In this document: piece by piece, positions 15,158 to 24,074 of the stretch | Numbering within the stretch: the first letter of the stretch is position 1 | How the letters are laid out: each line of letters starts with the position of its first letter | From: UBA5195 sp034432755 | GTDB lineage: Bacteria; Chloroflexota; Anaerolineae; Anaerolineales; Villigracilaceae | Direction: 5' to 3' | DNA: 64,000 nucleotides | NCBI GenBank assembly: GCA_034432755.1 | Contig: DAOUBQ010000013.1 | Coordinates: 1 to 64,000, forward strand | The notes under the pieces: model-generated | Database searches by the model: none | Told to the model about the DNA's origin: nothing | Seen by the model: the letters and a program-made list of their open reading frames with translations, nothing else | Position numbers and translations under genes: made by a program

Positions 15158-16117
15158 TTACTGCCAGACACGGAACGAAGTGACCGTTTCGGTATTCCAA
15201 CCCCGATACAACACTTCAACCTTGATGGTCACCAGGCTGCCATGTGGTTGTCCTTGCACCGGAAACGAGAGAATCACCAGGCCATACTCATTGGTGGTTT
15301 GCGCCAGCGACTGCATGCCGCCGCCCGGCCAGGAGATGGTCACAATGGCAGTTGCGTCAGGGACGGGGGCCAAGGTCTGGTCTTGCACGATGACATAAAC
15401 CGTCTGGGTATCCTGCAGGCGGGTAACGGCTTTCCAGGTGAAGGCACGCGCGTAGATTTTGGTTACGCTGCCGGGGAAGGCGTCGGCTTTGACGGGTTGC
15501 AGCAGGTTGGGGTCTTCGCTAACCAGGTCGAAGTAAATGCGTCCCAATTCGGCCAGTACCACGCGCTGCCCATCGGGATATTCGGGATACCACTCGAAGC
15601 GCGCCCGCTCGAAATACTGCACAATCCGACCATTGTAGAACACGAAGGGCGATTTGGGTTTACCAAAGATGGCATCGCCGCCGTTCTTGTCGAAGAATTC
15701 CAGAAAAGCGTAGCAGATGGAATATCCCGTCTCGGCGTAGTAGCGGCAGCCAATCGGGGTGAAAACATTCACTTCGCCCTCGTTGGGGACGCGCTGGTAA
15801 ATGTACTCCCCCAAGGGGGCCACCCGCACGCGCTGCCCGGCGGGCAATTCGGGGAAATATTCAAATCGAGCGCGCTGAAAATACTGCACCAGACGCCCGC
15901 TGCTAGAATCGGTGAATTGCTCGGTGATGGGAGAGCCAAAAACGAATTGGGCGTTGGGAATGTTCTGGTAGAACACCAGAAAATCGCCGCTGAGGTTATG
16001 CCCGGTATCGGCAAAGTATTGGGACGAAACACCCTGCGCCAATGCCACCGCCCCGGCAGGCAAAAAAAAGCCGTTGAGCAGGCAAACAACAAGGAACAGA
16101 CGGGCAATTTTTTCCAC
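15158..16117 (-). CDS. Secreted protein with two ~70-residue surface repeats and a C-terminal Ig-like domain
   Basis: 319 aa from GTG 16117; the frame stays open to a TTG at 16159, but a -10 box lies between. Residues 1-28 form a signal peptide ending near AVALAQG. Two tandem repeats follow (residues about 34-105 and 122-193). Each contains Y(F/Y)A(D/E)TG(H/Y), FL-F-, FG-P, GR-VQYF-RARFE-(F/Y)PE-P-GQRV and LG--Y. The C-terminal 110 residues look like a bacterial Ig-like fold (KAVTRLQDTQTVYVIVQDQ, then TNEYGLVILSFPVQG). The role is unknown; the repeat type is common in Chloroflexota secreted proteins and is probably adhesive or carbohydrate-associated. The Trp/Tyr-rich repeat has no catalytic motif. 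The wecC-like gene lies just upstream. Confidence 0.78.
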   Translation of the reverse strand: MEKIARLFLVVCLLNGFFLPAGAVALAQGVSSQYFADTGHNLSGDFLVFYQNIPNAQFVFGSPITEQFTDSSSGRLVQYFQRARFEYFPELPAGQRVRVAPLGEYIYQRVPNEGEVNVFTPIGCRYYAETGYSICYAFLEFFDKNGGDAIFGKPKSPFVFYNGRIVQYFERARFEWYPEYPDGQRVVLAELGRIYFDLVSEDPNLLQPVKADAFPGSVTKIYARAFTWKAVTRLQDTQTVYVIVQDQTLAPVPDATAIVTISWPGGGMQSLAQTTNEYGLVILSFPVQGQPHGSLVTIKVEVLYRGWNTETVTSFRVWQ

Positions 16118-16123
16118 GATTCG

Positions 16124-16129
16124 ATTATA
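16124..16129 (-). promoter_or_regulatory. TATAAT box of a probable leaderless promoter
   Basis: A perfect TATAAT on the minus strand (16129-16124) is followed by six nt and then GTG (16117). The -35 is poor (TTCGGA at 17 nt). If used, the mRNA begins at the start codon. This supports choosing GTG 16117 over the upstream TTG. Confidence 0.45.
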
Positions 16130-16164
16130 CAACACGGTAGATGTATTCCGAACACACAAATTGG

Positions 16165-17493
16165 TTATGCGGGAGCATGATTGTGCGTCTCACCCACTCC
16201 CAGCCGCCACAAGTGGAAGCCGGCGGCCTGCCAATCATGGCCCGCCAGGGCATTGACGGTATCCAGCAGGATTCGGGCAGGCGTCAGGGATGCTAATTCT
16301 TCTGGGTTGAGGGTGCGGAATTGGGTATGGCCCACCAGGAGCAAGAGGGCTTCAGCGTTCTGCAATGCCGCTTCGAGAGTAGAGGCCGAATGAATGCCAG
16401 AGAGGCCGTTTTGCGGCTTAAATGGCTCAAAGGCCTGAACAAGCGCGCCTTCTTTTTGGAGCAGACGAACCACCTCCACAGCTGGACTCTCGCGCAAATC
16501 ATCTACATCGGGTTTGTAGGCCAGGCCGAGGGCGGCGATTCGCTTGCCGGTCAGGCTGCCGCCCAGCGCTTGGCGCGCTTTTTCGACCACAAAATGCGGT
16601 TGAGCGTCGTTGACCTGGCGGGCTTTCCAGATGAGTTGGGCCAGGTCGGGCGCGGTTTCAACGAAGAACCAGGGGTCAACACTGATGCAATGACCGCCCA
16701 CGCCAGGGCCAGGATTGAGAATCTTGACGCGCGGGTGCAGGCTGGCAAGTTGAATGGCCTGCCAAACATCCACGCCGAAGCGTTCGGCCAGGCGCGAAAA
16801 TTCGTTGGCAATGGCGATGTTGACATCACGATAGGTGTTTTCCATCAGTTTGACCATCTCGGCGGTGGTGGCGTCGGTCTGATGAATAGAGCCGCGCACG
16901 AACAGGGAGTAGAGTTCTGCGCCAGCCTGGGCCGATTCGGGGTTCAGGCCGCCAATGACGCGCGCGTTTTGGACCAGTTCGCGCAAAATCTGCCCGGGTA
17001 AGACCCGTTCAGGCGAGTAGGCGACATAAAAATCGGAACCCGCTCGCAGCCCGGAACGTTCCAGAATGGGAACGACCAAGTCAGCGGTGGTGCGCGGCGG
17101 GGAGGTCGATTCCAATACAACGAGGTTTCCTTTGCGCAAATGCGGAACAATGGACTCGGTGGCGGCAGTCACGGCACGCATATCGGCCTTTTTATAGACC
17201 TGACCATGATGTTCACCCGTTTTGCCCTCATAAAAAGGGGTGGGGACGGCTATCAGAAAGGCGTCGGCATGTTCAGGCACGGGCGCGATACGGAGATTGC
17301 CGCTGGCAAGGGCCTGTTCGAGAACCTGACCCAAGCCGGGTTCGTGGATGTGCAGCCGCCCAGCCTGGAGCGTCTCAACAACGGCTGGGTTGGTATCAAC
17401 ACCAACGACTTTGACACCGTTGGCAGCGAACATGGTGGCAGTGGGCAGGCCAATGTAGCCCAGCCCCAGGATGCAGATTTTGTTGAACTTCAC
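16165..17493 (-). CDS. wecC: Nucleotide-sugar dehydrogenase, WecC-like (UDP-ManNAc dehydrogenase type)
   Basis: 442 aa from GTG 17493, which has AAGGAGACCCT upstream; the frame stays open 16 codons further. It oxidises a UDP- or GDP-sugar to the uronic acid using two NAD+. The N-terminal Rossmann domain is KICILGLGYIGLPTA...GVKVVGVDTN. The central domain includes LVVLESTSPPRTTADLV and YSPERVLPGQI. The active-site segment is PGPGVGGHCISVDPWFF with the nucleophilic Cys, and the C-terminal NAD-like lobe is ALGLAYKPDVDDLRESPA. The GVGGHCISVDPWF form is typical of the WecC branch. The product would feed the envelope polysaccharides made further right. It is followed within 50 bp by the secreted repeat protein. 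Confidence 0.9.
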   Translation of the reverse strand: MKFNKICILGLGYIGLPTATMFAANGVKVVGVDTNPAVVETLQAGRLHIHEPGLGQVLEQALASGNLRIAPVPEHADAFLIAVPTPFYEGKTGEHHGQVYKKADMRAVTAATESIVPHLRKGNLVVLESTSPPRTTADLVVPILERSGLRAGSDFYVAYSPERVLPGQILRELVQNARVIGGLNPESAQAGAELYSLFVRGSIHQTDATTAEMVKLMENTYRDVNIAIANEFSRLAERFGVDVWQAIQLASLHPRVKILNPGPGVGGHCISVDPWFFVETAPDLAQLIWKARQVNDAQPHFVVEKARQALGGSLTGKRIAALGLAYKPDVDDLRESPAVEVVRLLQKEGALVQAFEPFKPQNGLSGIHSASTLEAALQNAEALLLLVGHTQFRTLNPEELASLTPARILLDTVNALAGHDWQAAGFHLWRLGVGETHNHAPA

Positions 17494-17546
17494 AGGGTCT
17501 CCTTGAAAAAAACTCTGCTCATTATACCAACCCCCGCTCAAGCGAA

Positions 17547-17576
17547 CGTCCCAAAGACTGTGCTGCCTTCGGGACG
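17547..17576 (-). terminator. Hairpin behind the 291-aa lipoprotein gene
   Basis: On the minus strand CGTCCC and GGGACG pair, with an inner AAG/CTT extension, 26 nt after the lipoprotein stop and 54 nt before the wecC start. There is no strong T run. It shares its core with the hairpin at 15104-15133, so it may be a repeated element used as a spacer. Confidence 0.4.
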
Positions 17577-17601
17577 GAGTATTGAATAGAGGGCCAACGT
17601 T

Positions 17602-18477
17602 TCAGGGCGCAGGGAAAATCTTCATCCCGCTGAGTAGCGCGTCTAAATCGGAAAGGCGGGGGGTAAATGAATCAGGCGAAGCCGCTTCGAGCAAATTGCT
17701 GACTTGCTGGTAGTATTCTCCGGCCTTTTCCCAATCTTCTGGGAAGGGAATGCCCGCAGCAGGTAAAACTGTATTCAGGTTGTCATCGGCGGCCAGGGCA
17801 GGGTGAGTGATAGGAAGAATGGCGATGACGTAGTAGGCCTGGTCATCCGTTAGCCCCTGGTACAGGTAAATCATTTCGAAATTATTGAACGGGGCAAAAG
17901 ACTGCGCGTATTGGGTTAGCCAGCGCGCGCCGCTACCATTTTGGAAAGACAGGCGCGAAATGTTGGAGGCGAAAATGCCGCCCGCGTTGAAAAAGAACAC
18001 CCCCGGCAAATCTTGCGGTGACCTGGGCAGGTTCACCCCAGGAGCAAGAATATCCTGCAGGGTCTTGATGTTATAACCTGCGCCCTCGTTCATGATGGCC
18101 AGCGACGAGGCAGGGTAAATATAAATGGCTGGTTGATGGAATTTTCCCTGCAAGGGATAGTTGGGCAATTGAATGCGGACGTGCTCGGGCGCAATTGCCC
18201 AGGGGCCAGACTGGGTTTCGTCACTCACCGCTGGGATGACTTCGAGGGTATATCCTGCTGCGAGGGGAGAGAACAACGTAACCGACAGGCCGCCTGCCGT
18301 TGCCACCGGAATGGACTGGGTGGGCGGCTCGGTTGGCTCCAGAGTGGGTAAAATGACGGTTGGTTGGGGTGCCACAGTGGGCGGGGCGGCTGTAGGTTGG
18401 GTCCCAACAGAAAAGGGCAGGCTGCAGGCCAAAACGACCATGGATAGAGTGAGTAATGGGAGCAAGTATTTTTTCAT
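17602..18477 (-). CDS. Lipoprotein of unknown function
   Basis: 291 aa from ATG 18477 (GGAG a few nt upstream; the frame is open ten codons further). The signal peptide has lipobox MVVLAC (Cys18). A Thr/Pro-rich linker runs to about residue 60. The remaining 230 residues form one folded domain with FSPLAAGYTLEVIPA, then HVRIQLPNYPLQGKFHQPAIYIYPAS, then YYVIAILPITHPAL, and an amphipathic C-terminus. I do not recognise the family and see no catalytic motif. It is probably displayed on the outer face of the membrane. It is monocistronic and divergent from the FemAB-like gene. Confidence 0.7.
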   Translation of the reverse strand: MKKYLLPLLTLSMVVLACSLPFSVGTQPTAAPPTVAPQPTVILPTLEPTEPPTQSIPVATAGGLSVTLFSPLAAGYTLEVIPAVSDETQSGPWAIAPEHVRIQLPNYPLQGKFHQPAIYIYPASSLAIMNEGAGYNIKTLQDILAPGVNLPRSPQDLPGVFFFNAGGIFASNISRLSFQNGSGARWLTQYAQSFAPFNNFEMIYLYQGLTDDQAYYVIAILPITHPALAADDNLNTVLPAAGIPFPEDWEKAGEYYQQVSNLLEAASPDSFTPRLSDLDALLSGMKIFPAP

Positions 18478-18687
18478 GACAACTCCAAAGGTCAGGCTGC
18501 GGAACAAAGTCTGGGTGATGGGTGGAATAAAACCTTAACGTTCAGACCGAGGAAAAAGTTCCGCGGTGGATTGCGTCCATTTTCTCCCGAAATATGACTC
18601 GCTGCAAGGCCCAAAAGATTTTGGAGGCAGTGAACCCACCGGCTGAATCCTGCGGTACGGCCTGCGGTAGGTTTGTTCTCATGCGGG

Positions 18688-18693
18688 TATAAT
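18688..18693 (+). promoter_or_regulatory. TATAAT box upstream of the FemAB-like gene
   Basis: A perfect TATAAT ends nine nt before ATG 18703. No good -35 is seen and no Shine-Dalgarno sequence fits in between, so the transcript is leaderless or nearly so. The rest of the 225-bp divergent gap (18478-18702) shows nothing definite. Confidence 0.45.
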
Positions 18694-18702
18694 CATGGGT
18701 CT

Positions 18703-19881
18703 ATGGATTTTCGCACGTTTTGGAACTCGACCATCGCTCGCCTGCCCCACCCGCACTTCCTGCAAACCTGGCAATGGGGGCAGGTGAAAGCAAAGTATGG
18801 CTGGCAGCCAATGTTTTTGGTTTGGGATGAAGAGCGTTGTTCAGTAATCAGTTATCAGGGTTTAGGTATCTATGAACGATTGCCAGAGACATCGCAAGTA
18901 AAAGCGGCGGCGATGGTGTTGAAGAAGACGGTTCTGGCGGGCGGGATGGCGGCGCGGCTGTGTCTTTTGTACTGCCCAAAGGGGCCCAACCTCGACTGGA
19001 GCAACCTGCCGCTGCGAAAACGAGTGCTAGACGATTTGGAGCGCCTGGCTCGCCAGCAGGGGGCCATCTTCTTGAAACTGGACCCGGATGTGGTGCTGGG
19101 AACCGGCGTCCCTGGCACAGAGACCGAAATAACGGAAGCAGGCGGCGAGGCCGTTCGCGCGGAGTTGCTGCGCCGGGGCTGGCGATTCTCTGAAGAGCAA
19201 ATTCAATTCAAAAACACGGTGCTGCTCGATATCAGCCTCCCCGAAGAAGAGATGCTGGCGCGCATGAAACAGAAAACGCGCTATAACGCGCGCCTGGCCG
19301 CCAAAAAAGGCGTGACAGTGCGCCCCGGCACAGAATCAGACTGGCCGATGCTCTACAAGATGTATGCCGAAACCTCGGTGCGGGATGGGTTCGTGATTCG
19401 AGATGAAGCCTATTACCAGGCTGTGTGGAGCCTGTTTCAATCAAAAATCCAAAATCCCCAATCTGAAATCCCGCTGGCTGAGCCGCTCATTGCCGAAGTG
19501 GAGGGCGAGCCGGTGGCGGCGGTCTTCTTGTTTGCGTTTGCCAGACGCGCCTACTATGTGTATGGCATGAGCCGTGAGGCGCACCGCGATAAAATGCCCA
19601 ATTATCTTTTGCAGTGGGAGGCTATGCAGTGGGCCAAAGCGCGCGGTTGCAGCGTTTATGACTTGTGGGGCGCGCCCGATGTGTTCGACGAACGCGATTC
19701 GATGTGGGGGGTGTTTCGGTTTAAAGAGGGCTTGGGCGGGCAGGTCGTTCGCACACTGGGCGCGTGGGATTTTGTCTCCAACCGCTTATGGTATGGAATG
19801 TATACGAAGGTGATGCCAAAAGTGCTAGAGTGGATGCGTTCGCGCGGCAGGGCAAAGGCTCATCAGCAGATGGGAGGCTAA
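18703..19881 (+). CDS. FemAB/FemX-like peptidyl- or aminoacyl-transferase
   Basis: 392 aa. It has two GNAT-like lobes as in the FemAB family, which adds amino acids to peptidoglycan precursors using aminoacyl-tRNA. Recognisable parts are FLQTWQWGQVKAKYGW, LYCPKGPNLDW, FLKLDPD, MKQKTRYNARLAAKKGV, YYVYGMSREAHRDKMPNYLLQWEAMQWAKARGCSVYDLWGAPD and the C-terminal FKEGLGG. The start was set at ATG 18703 because a -10 box lies just before it. Two stretches look like in-frame insertions of noncoding repeat words: around SVISYQGLGIY (cag-taat-cag-ttat-cag DNA) and around SKIQNPQSEIP (aaaaatccaaaatcc DNA). It precedes the histidine kinase by one nucleotide, so the three genes form an operon. Confidence 0.87.
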   Translation: MDFRTFWNSTIARLPHPHFLQTWQWGQVKAKYGWQPMFLVWDEERCSVISYQGLGIYERLPETSQVKAAAMVLKKTVLAGGMAARLCLLYCPKGPNLDWSNLPLRKRVLDDLERLARQQGAIFLKLDPDVVLGTGVPGTETEITEAGGEAVRAELLRRGWRFSEEQIQFKNTVLLDISLPEEEMLARMKQKTRYNARLAAKKGVTVRPGTESDWPMLYKMYAETSVRDGFVIRDEAYYQAVWSLFQSKIQNPQSEIPLAEPLIAEVEGEPVAAVFLFAFARRAYYVYGMSREAHRDKMPNYLLQWEAMQWAKARGCSVYDLWGAPDVFDERDSMWGVFRFKEGLGGQVVRTLGAWDFVSNRLWYGMYTKVMPKVLEWMRSRGRAKAHQQMGG

Positions 19882-19882
19882 A

Positions 19883-21367
19883 GTGCGTTTATGGTTCAGG
19901 CGGGTGCGCTCTGAAACGCCGATCAGATTATCTGACAGTGCTGTCACATCGTTGCAAACTTCCTCGCACGCTTCCAACCGGGCCCGCAAGACGGCGGGTT
20001 ATGCGTTGAGCGTGTTGCTTGCCCTCGTTACCGGTGCCATGCTGTATCCATTCCGAGATGAGATTAACCTGGCGGTGGTGGCTTTGATTTACCTGGTGCC
20101 GGTGAGCATGGCTGCGGCCTGGTGGGGGTTAGGCCCGAGTGCGTCGAGCGCTGTGACAGCCTTTTTTTCGTTCAATTACATATTCATCAAGCCATACTCT
20201 ACGCTAGAAGTCCATAACCCTGGCGACTGGGTGGTGCTGGCGGCCTTTTTGGCGGTGGCCTTTGTCATCAGCGAATTGATGGGGCGCACGCGCGTCAATT
20301 TGAGGCTGGCGCAAGCAGGCGAAATAGAAGCCTTGCGGCTGTTTGAGCTGGCAACCACCCTGGCGCGCTCGCAGGATGAGAAAGCAGTGGCCGAGGCCCT
20401 GGCAGAAAAGACCATTGATACGTTGCTGGCCGACCGGGTGGAGGTTTGGATTGAAAACGGAGTTAACAGCCTGATGTTTACGCGCGGAATGCAGTTCAAC
20501 CGCAAGCCCGATGTGGTCACCCCACTGCAAGCGGCACGCGGGTTAGTTGGAGAAATTCGGCTGTGGCGAATGCAACCGCCGATTCAAGCCAGCGAGGCAC
20601 GCATATTGGAGACCTTTGCCAGCCAGGGCGTACTGGCGATTGAGCGCAGCCGGCTCTCCAATGCCGAACGCAAAGCGCAGGTGTTAGAGGAGAGCAATCA
20701 GTTAAAATCATCCTTGCTGTCATCTGTTTCTCACGAATTGCGCACACCGCTTGCGGCGATTAAGGCTTCTATTAGCAGCCTGCGTTCGGGTGAAATCGAA
20801 TGGGATTCAGAAGCCCGCTCGCAACTGCTGGCAACGGTGGAGGAGGAAATTGACCATTTGAATACGCTGGTGGGTAACTTACTCGATATGTCGCGCATTG
20901 AGGCCGGGGTTCTCAAGCCGCAGAAGAAACCCAACATGCTGGCAGAAATTGTGGAGGCCGTGCTGGCACGCATACGCTCACAGACCCAACAGCACCACAT
21001 CCTCATGGAGGTAGGCGATGACTTGCCACTGGTTCAGGTTGATTTTGTGCAAATGGAACAAGTCTTTACGAACTTGCTCACCAACAGTCTGAAATACTCG
21101 CCACCCGGCTCGACCATTCGCATCACGGCCCGCCAGGAAACCGAGAGTACGCTTCTGGTGCGGCTGACAAACCAGAGTATGCCCGTGACTGAAAGCGACC
21201 TGGAGCGGATGTTCGACAAGTTTTACCGTATTAACCCCTCAGCCCAGGTGACGGGCAGCGGATTGGGGCTTTCGATTGCAAAGGGCATTGTTGAGGCACA
21301 CGAGGGTAAAATTTGGGCCGAGAACCTGCCCGATGGGCTAGCATTTAATTTTATCCTTCCACTATGA
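19883..21367 (+). CDS. KdpD-type sensor histidine kinase lacking the N-terminal KdpD/Usp region
   Basis: 494 aa from GTG 19883 with GGGAGG just upstream. Residues about 38-135 contain the four-helix DUF4118 domain of KdpD (GYALSVLLALVTGAMLYPF; LAVVALIYLVPVSMAAAWWG; SSAVTAFFSFNYIFIKP; WVVLAAFLAVAFVISELMG). A GAF-like region follows (about 150-255). Next come HisKA with phospho-His in SSVSHELRTPLAAIKASI, then HATPase with the N box (FTNLLTNSLKYS) and the G2 box (GSGLGLSIAKGIVEAHEG). Full KdpD proteins carry about 400 additional N-terminal residues with the Walker-bearing KdpD domain and Usp, which sense K+ and bind c-di-AMP; these are absent. It overlaps kdpE by 4 bp. The likely input is K+ or turgor, by family. 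Confidence 0.9.
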   Translation: MRLWFRRVRSETPIRLSDSAVTSLQTSSHASNRARKTAGYALSVLLALVTGAMLYPFRDEINLAVVALIYLVPVSMAAAWWGLGPSASSAVTAFFSFNYIFIKPYSTLEVHNPGDWVVLAAFLAVAFVISELMGRTRVNLRLAQAGEIEALRLFELATTLARSQDEKAVAEALAEKTIDTLLADRVEVWIENGVNSLMFTRGMQFNRKPDVVTPLQAARGLVGEIRLWRMQPPIQASEARILETFASQGVLAIERSRLSNAERKAQVLEESNQLKSSLLSSVSHELRTPLAAIKASISSLRSGEIEWDSEARSQLLATVEEEIDHLNTLVGNLLDMSRIEAGVLKPQKKPNMLAEIVEAVLARIRSQTQQHHILMEVGDDLPLVQVDFVQMEQVFTNLLTNSLKYSPPGSTIRITARQETESTLLVRLTNQSMPVTESDLERMFDKFYRINPSAQVTGSGLGLSIAKGIVEAHEGKIWAENLPDGLAFNFILPL

Positions 21368-22062
21368 GCAACCCTGTTCACATTCTGGTCATTGATGACG
21401 AGCCACAGATTTTGCGGGCCTTGAAAGCCATCCTGGCGGCCAAACAATTCCGTGTCAGTACGGCAGCGCGCGGTGAGGATGGGCTGGCGGTGGCCGCCGC
21501 CGAGCAGCCCGATTTGATTATCCTGGATATGTCACTGCCTGACATGGAGGGCATTCAGGTTTGCAAGGAATTGCGCAAGTGGACAGCCACCCCCATCCTC
21601 ATTCTCTCGGTGCGCGACAGCGAAAAGGACAAGGTGGCCGCGCTCGACGCCGGCGCCGATGATTACCTCACCAAGCCTTTCGGAATTGATGAGTTGCTGG
21701 CACGCGTGCGGGTGGCCTTGCGGCACAAAAGTCAGGCGGCGGGGGGCAGCAGGCGCACGCGGGTGTGCGCGGGAAAAATAGAAGTGGACTTGACTGGGTT
21801 CACCGTGCGCCGCGAGAACGTTGAAATCTCACTCACGGCCACCGAATTCAAACTGTTGGCCTATCTTGCCAGCCATGCTGGGCGCGTGCTGACGCATCAA
21901 ATGATTCTCTCGAACGTGTGGGACCCTGCCGAAGCCGATAAAATTGAATACCTGCGGGTGTATATGCGTCAGTTGCGAAAAAAACTGGAGGATGACCCCC
22001 AAAACCCAAAAATCTTGCTCACCGAGCCGGGCATTGGCTATCGGTTTATCGCAGATGAGTGA
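21364..22062 (+). CDS. kdpE: KdpE-like response regulator (OmpR family)
   Basis: 232 aa. The receiver domain (residues 5-118) shows the acidic pair in VIDDEPQ, the phospho-acceptor in LIILDMSLPDMEG, the switch Ser in LSVRD and the conserved Lys in LTKPFG. The C-terminal winged helix (135-230) includes VEISLTATEFKLLAYLASHAGRV and EYLRVYMRQLRKKLEDDP. The start codon overlaps the kinase stop as ATGA, giving translational coupling. In KdpE systems it activates K+ transporter genes at low K+. No kdpFABC is present here, so the natural target would be the KimA-like operon immediately downstream, beyond a terminator. Confidence 0.93.
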   Translation: MSNPVHILVIDDEPQILRALKAILAAKQFRVSTAARGEDGLAVAAAEQPDLIILDMSLPDMEGIQVCKELRKWTATPILILSVRDSEKDKVAALDAGADDYLTKPFGIDELLARVRVALRHKSQAAGGSRRTRVCAGKIEVDLTGFTVRRENVEISLTATEFKLLAYLASHAGRVLTHQMILSNVWDPAEADKIEYLRVYMRQLRKKLEDDPQNPKILLTEPGIGYRFIADE

Positions 22063-22099
22063 AAAACCTTCTCCGAACCGAGAGGGTTTTTTATTTTTT
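22063..22099 (+). terminator. Terminator after kdpE
   Basis: AAAACC-TTCTC pairs with GAGA-GGGTTTT (22063-22073 with 22080-22090) and runs into TTTTTTATTTTTT. It directly follows the kdpE stop and separates the regulator operon from the transporter operon. Confidence 0.8.
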
Positions 22100-22175
22100 C
22101 TTTATGCCAAACGGCATCAATTTTGCGATGATTTTATACGGAGCGTGTATCCTCTGACAAAGAGAGGTAAATTTT

Positions 22176-24005
22176 ATGTTATTTGCCATTGGATTACTGA
22201 TTGTTTTTATAATGCTTTCATTCAAAGCCGCCCCTAAAGAAAGCGAACAAGATGCCCATGTTCATGGCGCGGGGCAAGTGGGCTTGCTGGCGGCAATTGC
22301 GCTATTTGGCGTTGATTATTTCACTTCATATTACTACGCCACTGGCGAAATGCTGCACGCCCTGCACCCTTACGGGCTGGAGCATTCTGCCTATATCGCC
22401 GTTACAATCATCAGCCTGGCAAACCTGGTGTTTGGCGGTCTGTATATGTACTCGCTTGGGGTGTTCAATGAGGGCGGCGGTTCGTTCACCGCAGCCATGC
22501 GCTATCTTGGCCCCTCACTCAGCCTGATTGTGGCCGTTATCTTGCTCCAAGACTATGTTTTCACCATTGTAGTTTCGACGCTTTCAGGAGTAGACCAGTT
22601 GCTCTCGCTCAACCAGGCCGGTGAACTAGCCTGGCAATGGCACTTTCTGATTGGGGCGGCCCTGGTGGCAATCACCTGGTATATCACTATTCGCGGGCGA
22701 GGCGAATCGGCCCAGGTCGTCTTTACCGGCCTGGGAATTTTCGGATTGATGACCCTGACCATGGTCATTGGTCTGTTAATTGCCAAAGCCAACCACATCG
22801 CGCCATTGCCACACGAAACCGTCGCCCTGGCAACGGCCAGCCTGGGAGAGGCCATCTTTCACCTGTTGGCAGCCTCTATGAAAGGTCTGGTTGCCCTCAC
22901 CGGGCTGGAGGCGATGTCGAACGGAATCCAATTTGTGATTGAGGATGATGCCGGGTTCGTAAAGTGGGGACGCAAACACCTGCCCAAATGGGAGAGGCTC
23001 TGGCGTTTTTACAGCGGAAAATCGGGGATTGGGCGCGCCGTGCAAACCTCGTTCCTGTTTTACGGAGCGCTGACAACGCTGATGTTGACCTACTTCGCCA
23101 TTCATTTTCAGGCTTTCGACGGCGTGCAAGGCCGCAGTCTGGTGGGCAACCTGGCGTATCTCGGCTTTTCGGTTTTCCCCGGTGGAATCATCTTGTTTTG
23201 GGCTTATCAGATTCTCGCCATTGGCCTGCTCACCGCCGCCTCAATGACGGCCTTTCAAGATTTACAGGCAATTACCTGGCGCAATGTGGCAATTGGAGAG
23301 CTGCCCGAAGTTGTGGTTTATCGCAACCCCAACGGCACATTCACCCGACCGGTCACGGCGGCGGCTGTTCTGGCCATTTTTATTCAATTCCTGTTGCGCG
23401 GCAACACCAGCGCTGCCATTCCCTATTATGGAGTAGGGGTATTCATGCCGATTGCCGTCATGGGGCTGGCAATGCGTCAACACGTCAAACAGCACCTGAC
23501 GGGCCGCGCGCGTCCCTGGGGGTTATTCGGAACAACCTTTGCGGCGGCGCTCTCTACCCTCATTTTCATTGGGCAAATCGTGACAAAGTGGAACGAAGGC
23601 GGCTGGGTTGTTTTAATTGTCTTTTCAGTGCTTATTCTGCTTGCCAACCTTATTTTGCTCTCTCCCGCAGGCTACCGCGACCCTGCAGATATTCACCGTG
23701 TCATCCGCGAAAAATCGCGCATTCACGGCGCAATGGGCAACATCGTAGAGTGGCAGGCATTGAAGATGCAAGAATATCGTTATGCCCTCTTATTTGGAAT
23801 CGCACGCTTCTTTGGCATCTTTGGCATCTTCAAGCCTTTACGCTTCGATGAATACCCGACCCCAGCCCAAGCAGGCAAATTTGAAGATGTTCTCCTTAAA
23901 GAGGGTGAACACAGCACATTTTTGGAGCAATATCTGAACAGCCAGCCGAAATCACTGCCCCGGCTGGGCGGCGCACCCAAGGAAGCGCAAAAGGCATCCA
24001 ACTAA
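22176..24005 (+). CDS. KimA-like APC-superfamily potassium permease, copy 1
   Basis: 609 aa with about 12-13 hydrophobic helices. It resembles Bacillus KimA (KUP/APC-type H+/K+ symporter, about 607 aa) at several places. These are GGGSFTAAMRYLG...LLQDYVFTIVVSTLSGVDQLLS, the ALTGLEAMSNGI helix, IPYYGVGVFMPIAVMGLAMR and TKWNEGGWVVL. The N-terminal HVHGAGQVG segment after the first helix is shared with the second copy. After the last helix, a cytoplasmic tail of about 90 residues (HRVIREKSRIHGAMGNIVEWQ to PRLGGAPKEAQK) is probably regulatory. GAGAGG precedes the ATG. The K+ assignment combines these matches with its neighbours kdpDE and trkA and is not proved by sequence alone. No ydaO-type riboswitch was seen in the 113-bp leader. 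Confidence 0.82.
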   Translation: MLFAIGLLIVFIMLSFKAAPKESEQDAHVHGAGQVGLLAAIALFGVDYFTSYYYATGEMLHALHPYGLEHSAYIAVTIISLANLVFGGLYMYSLGVFNEGGGSFTAAMRYLGPSLSLIVAVILLQDYVFTIVVSTLSGVDQLLSLNQAGELAWQWHFLIGAALVAITWYITIRGRGESAQVVFTGLGIFGLMTLTMVIGLLIAKANHIAPLPHETVALATASLGEAIFHLLAASMKGLVALTGLEAMSNGIQFVIEDDAGFVKWGRKHLPKWERLWRFYSGKSGIGRAVQTSFLFYGALTTLMLTYFAIHFQAFDGVQGRSLVGNLAYLGFSVFPGGIILFWAYQILAIGLLTAASMTAFQDLQAITWRNVAIGELPEVVVYRNPNGTFTRPVTAAAVLAIFIQFLLRGNTSAAIPYYGVGVFMPIAVMGLAMRQHVKQHLTGRARPWGLFGTTFAAALSTLIFIGQIVTKWNEGGWVVLIVFSVLILLANLILLSPAGYRDPADIHRVIREKSRIHGAMGNIVEWQALKMQEYRYALLFGIARFFGIFGIFKPLRFDEYPTPAQAGKFEDVLLKEGEHSTFLEQYLNSQPKSLPRLGGAPKEAQKASN

Positions 24006-24074
24006 CCCCCCAAAAACAAACGAAAATCCTTTGTTTTTTAGCCTGAAACTAGACTTTGAGAAAACCCTGTCTAT

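Noticed and set aside
22063..22175. c-di-AMP (ydaO) riboswitch before the KimA-like gene
   Set aside because: The space left after the kdpE terminator is about 75 nt, and the characteristic conserved stems are not there.
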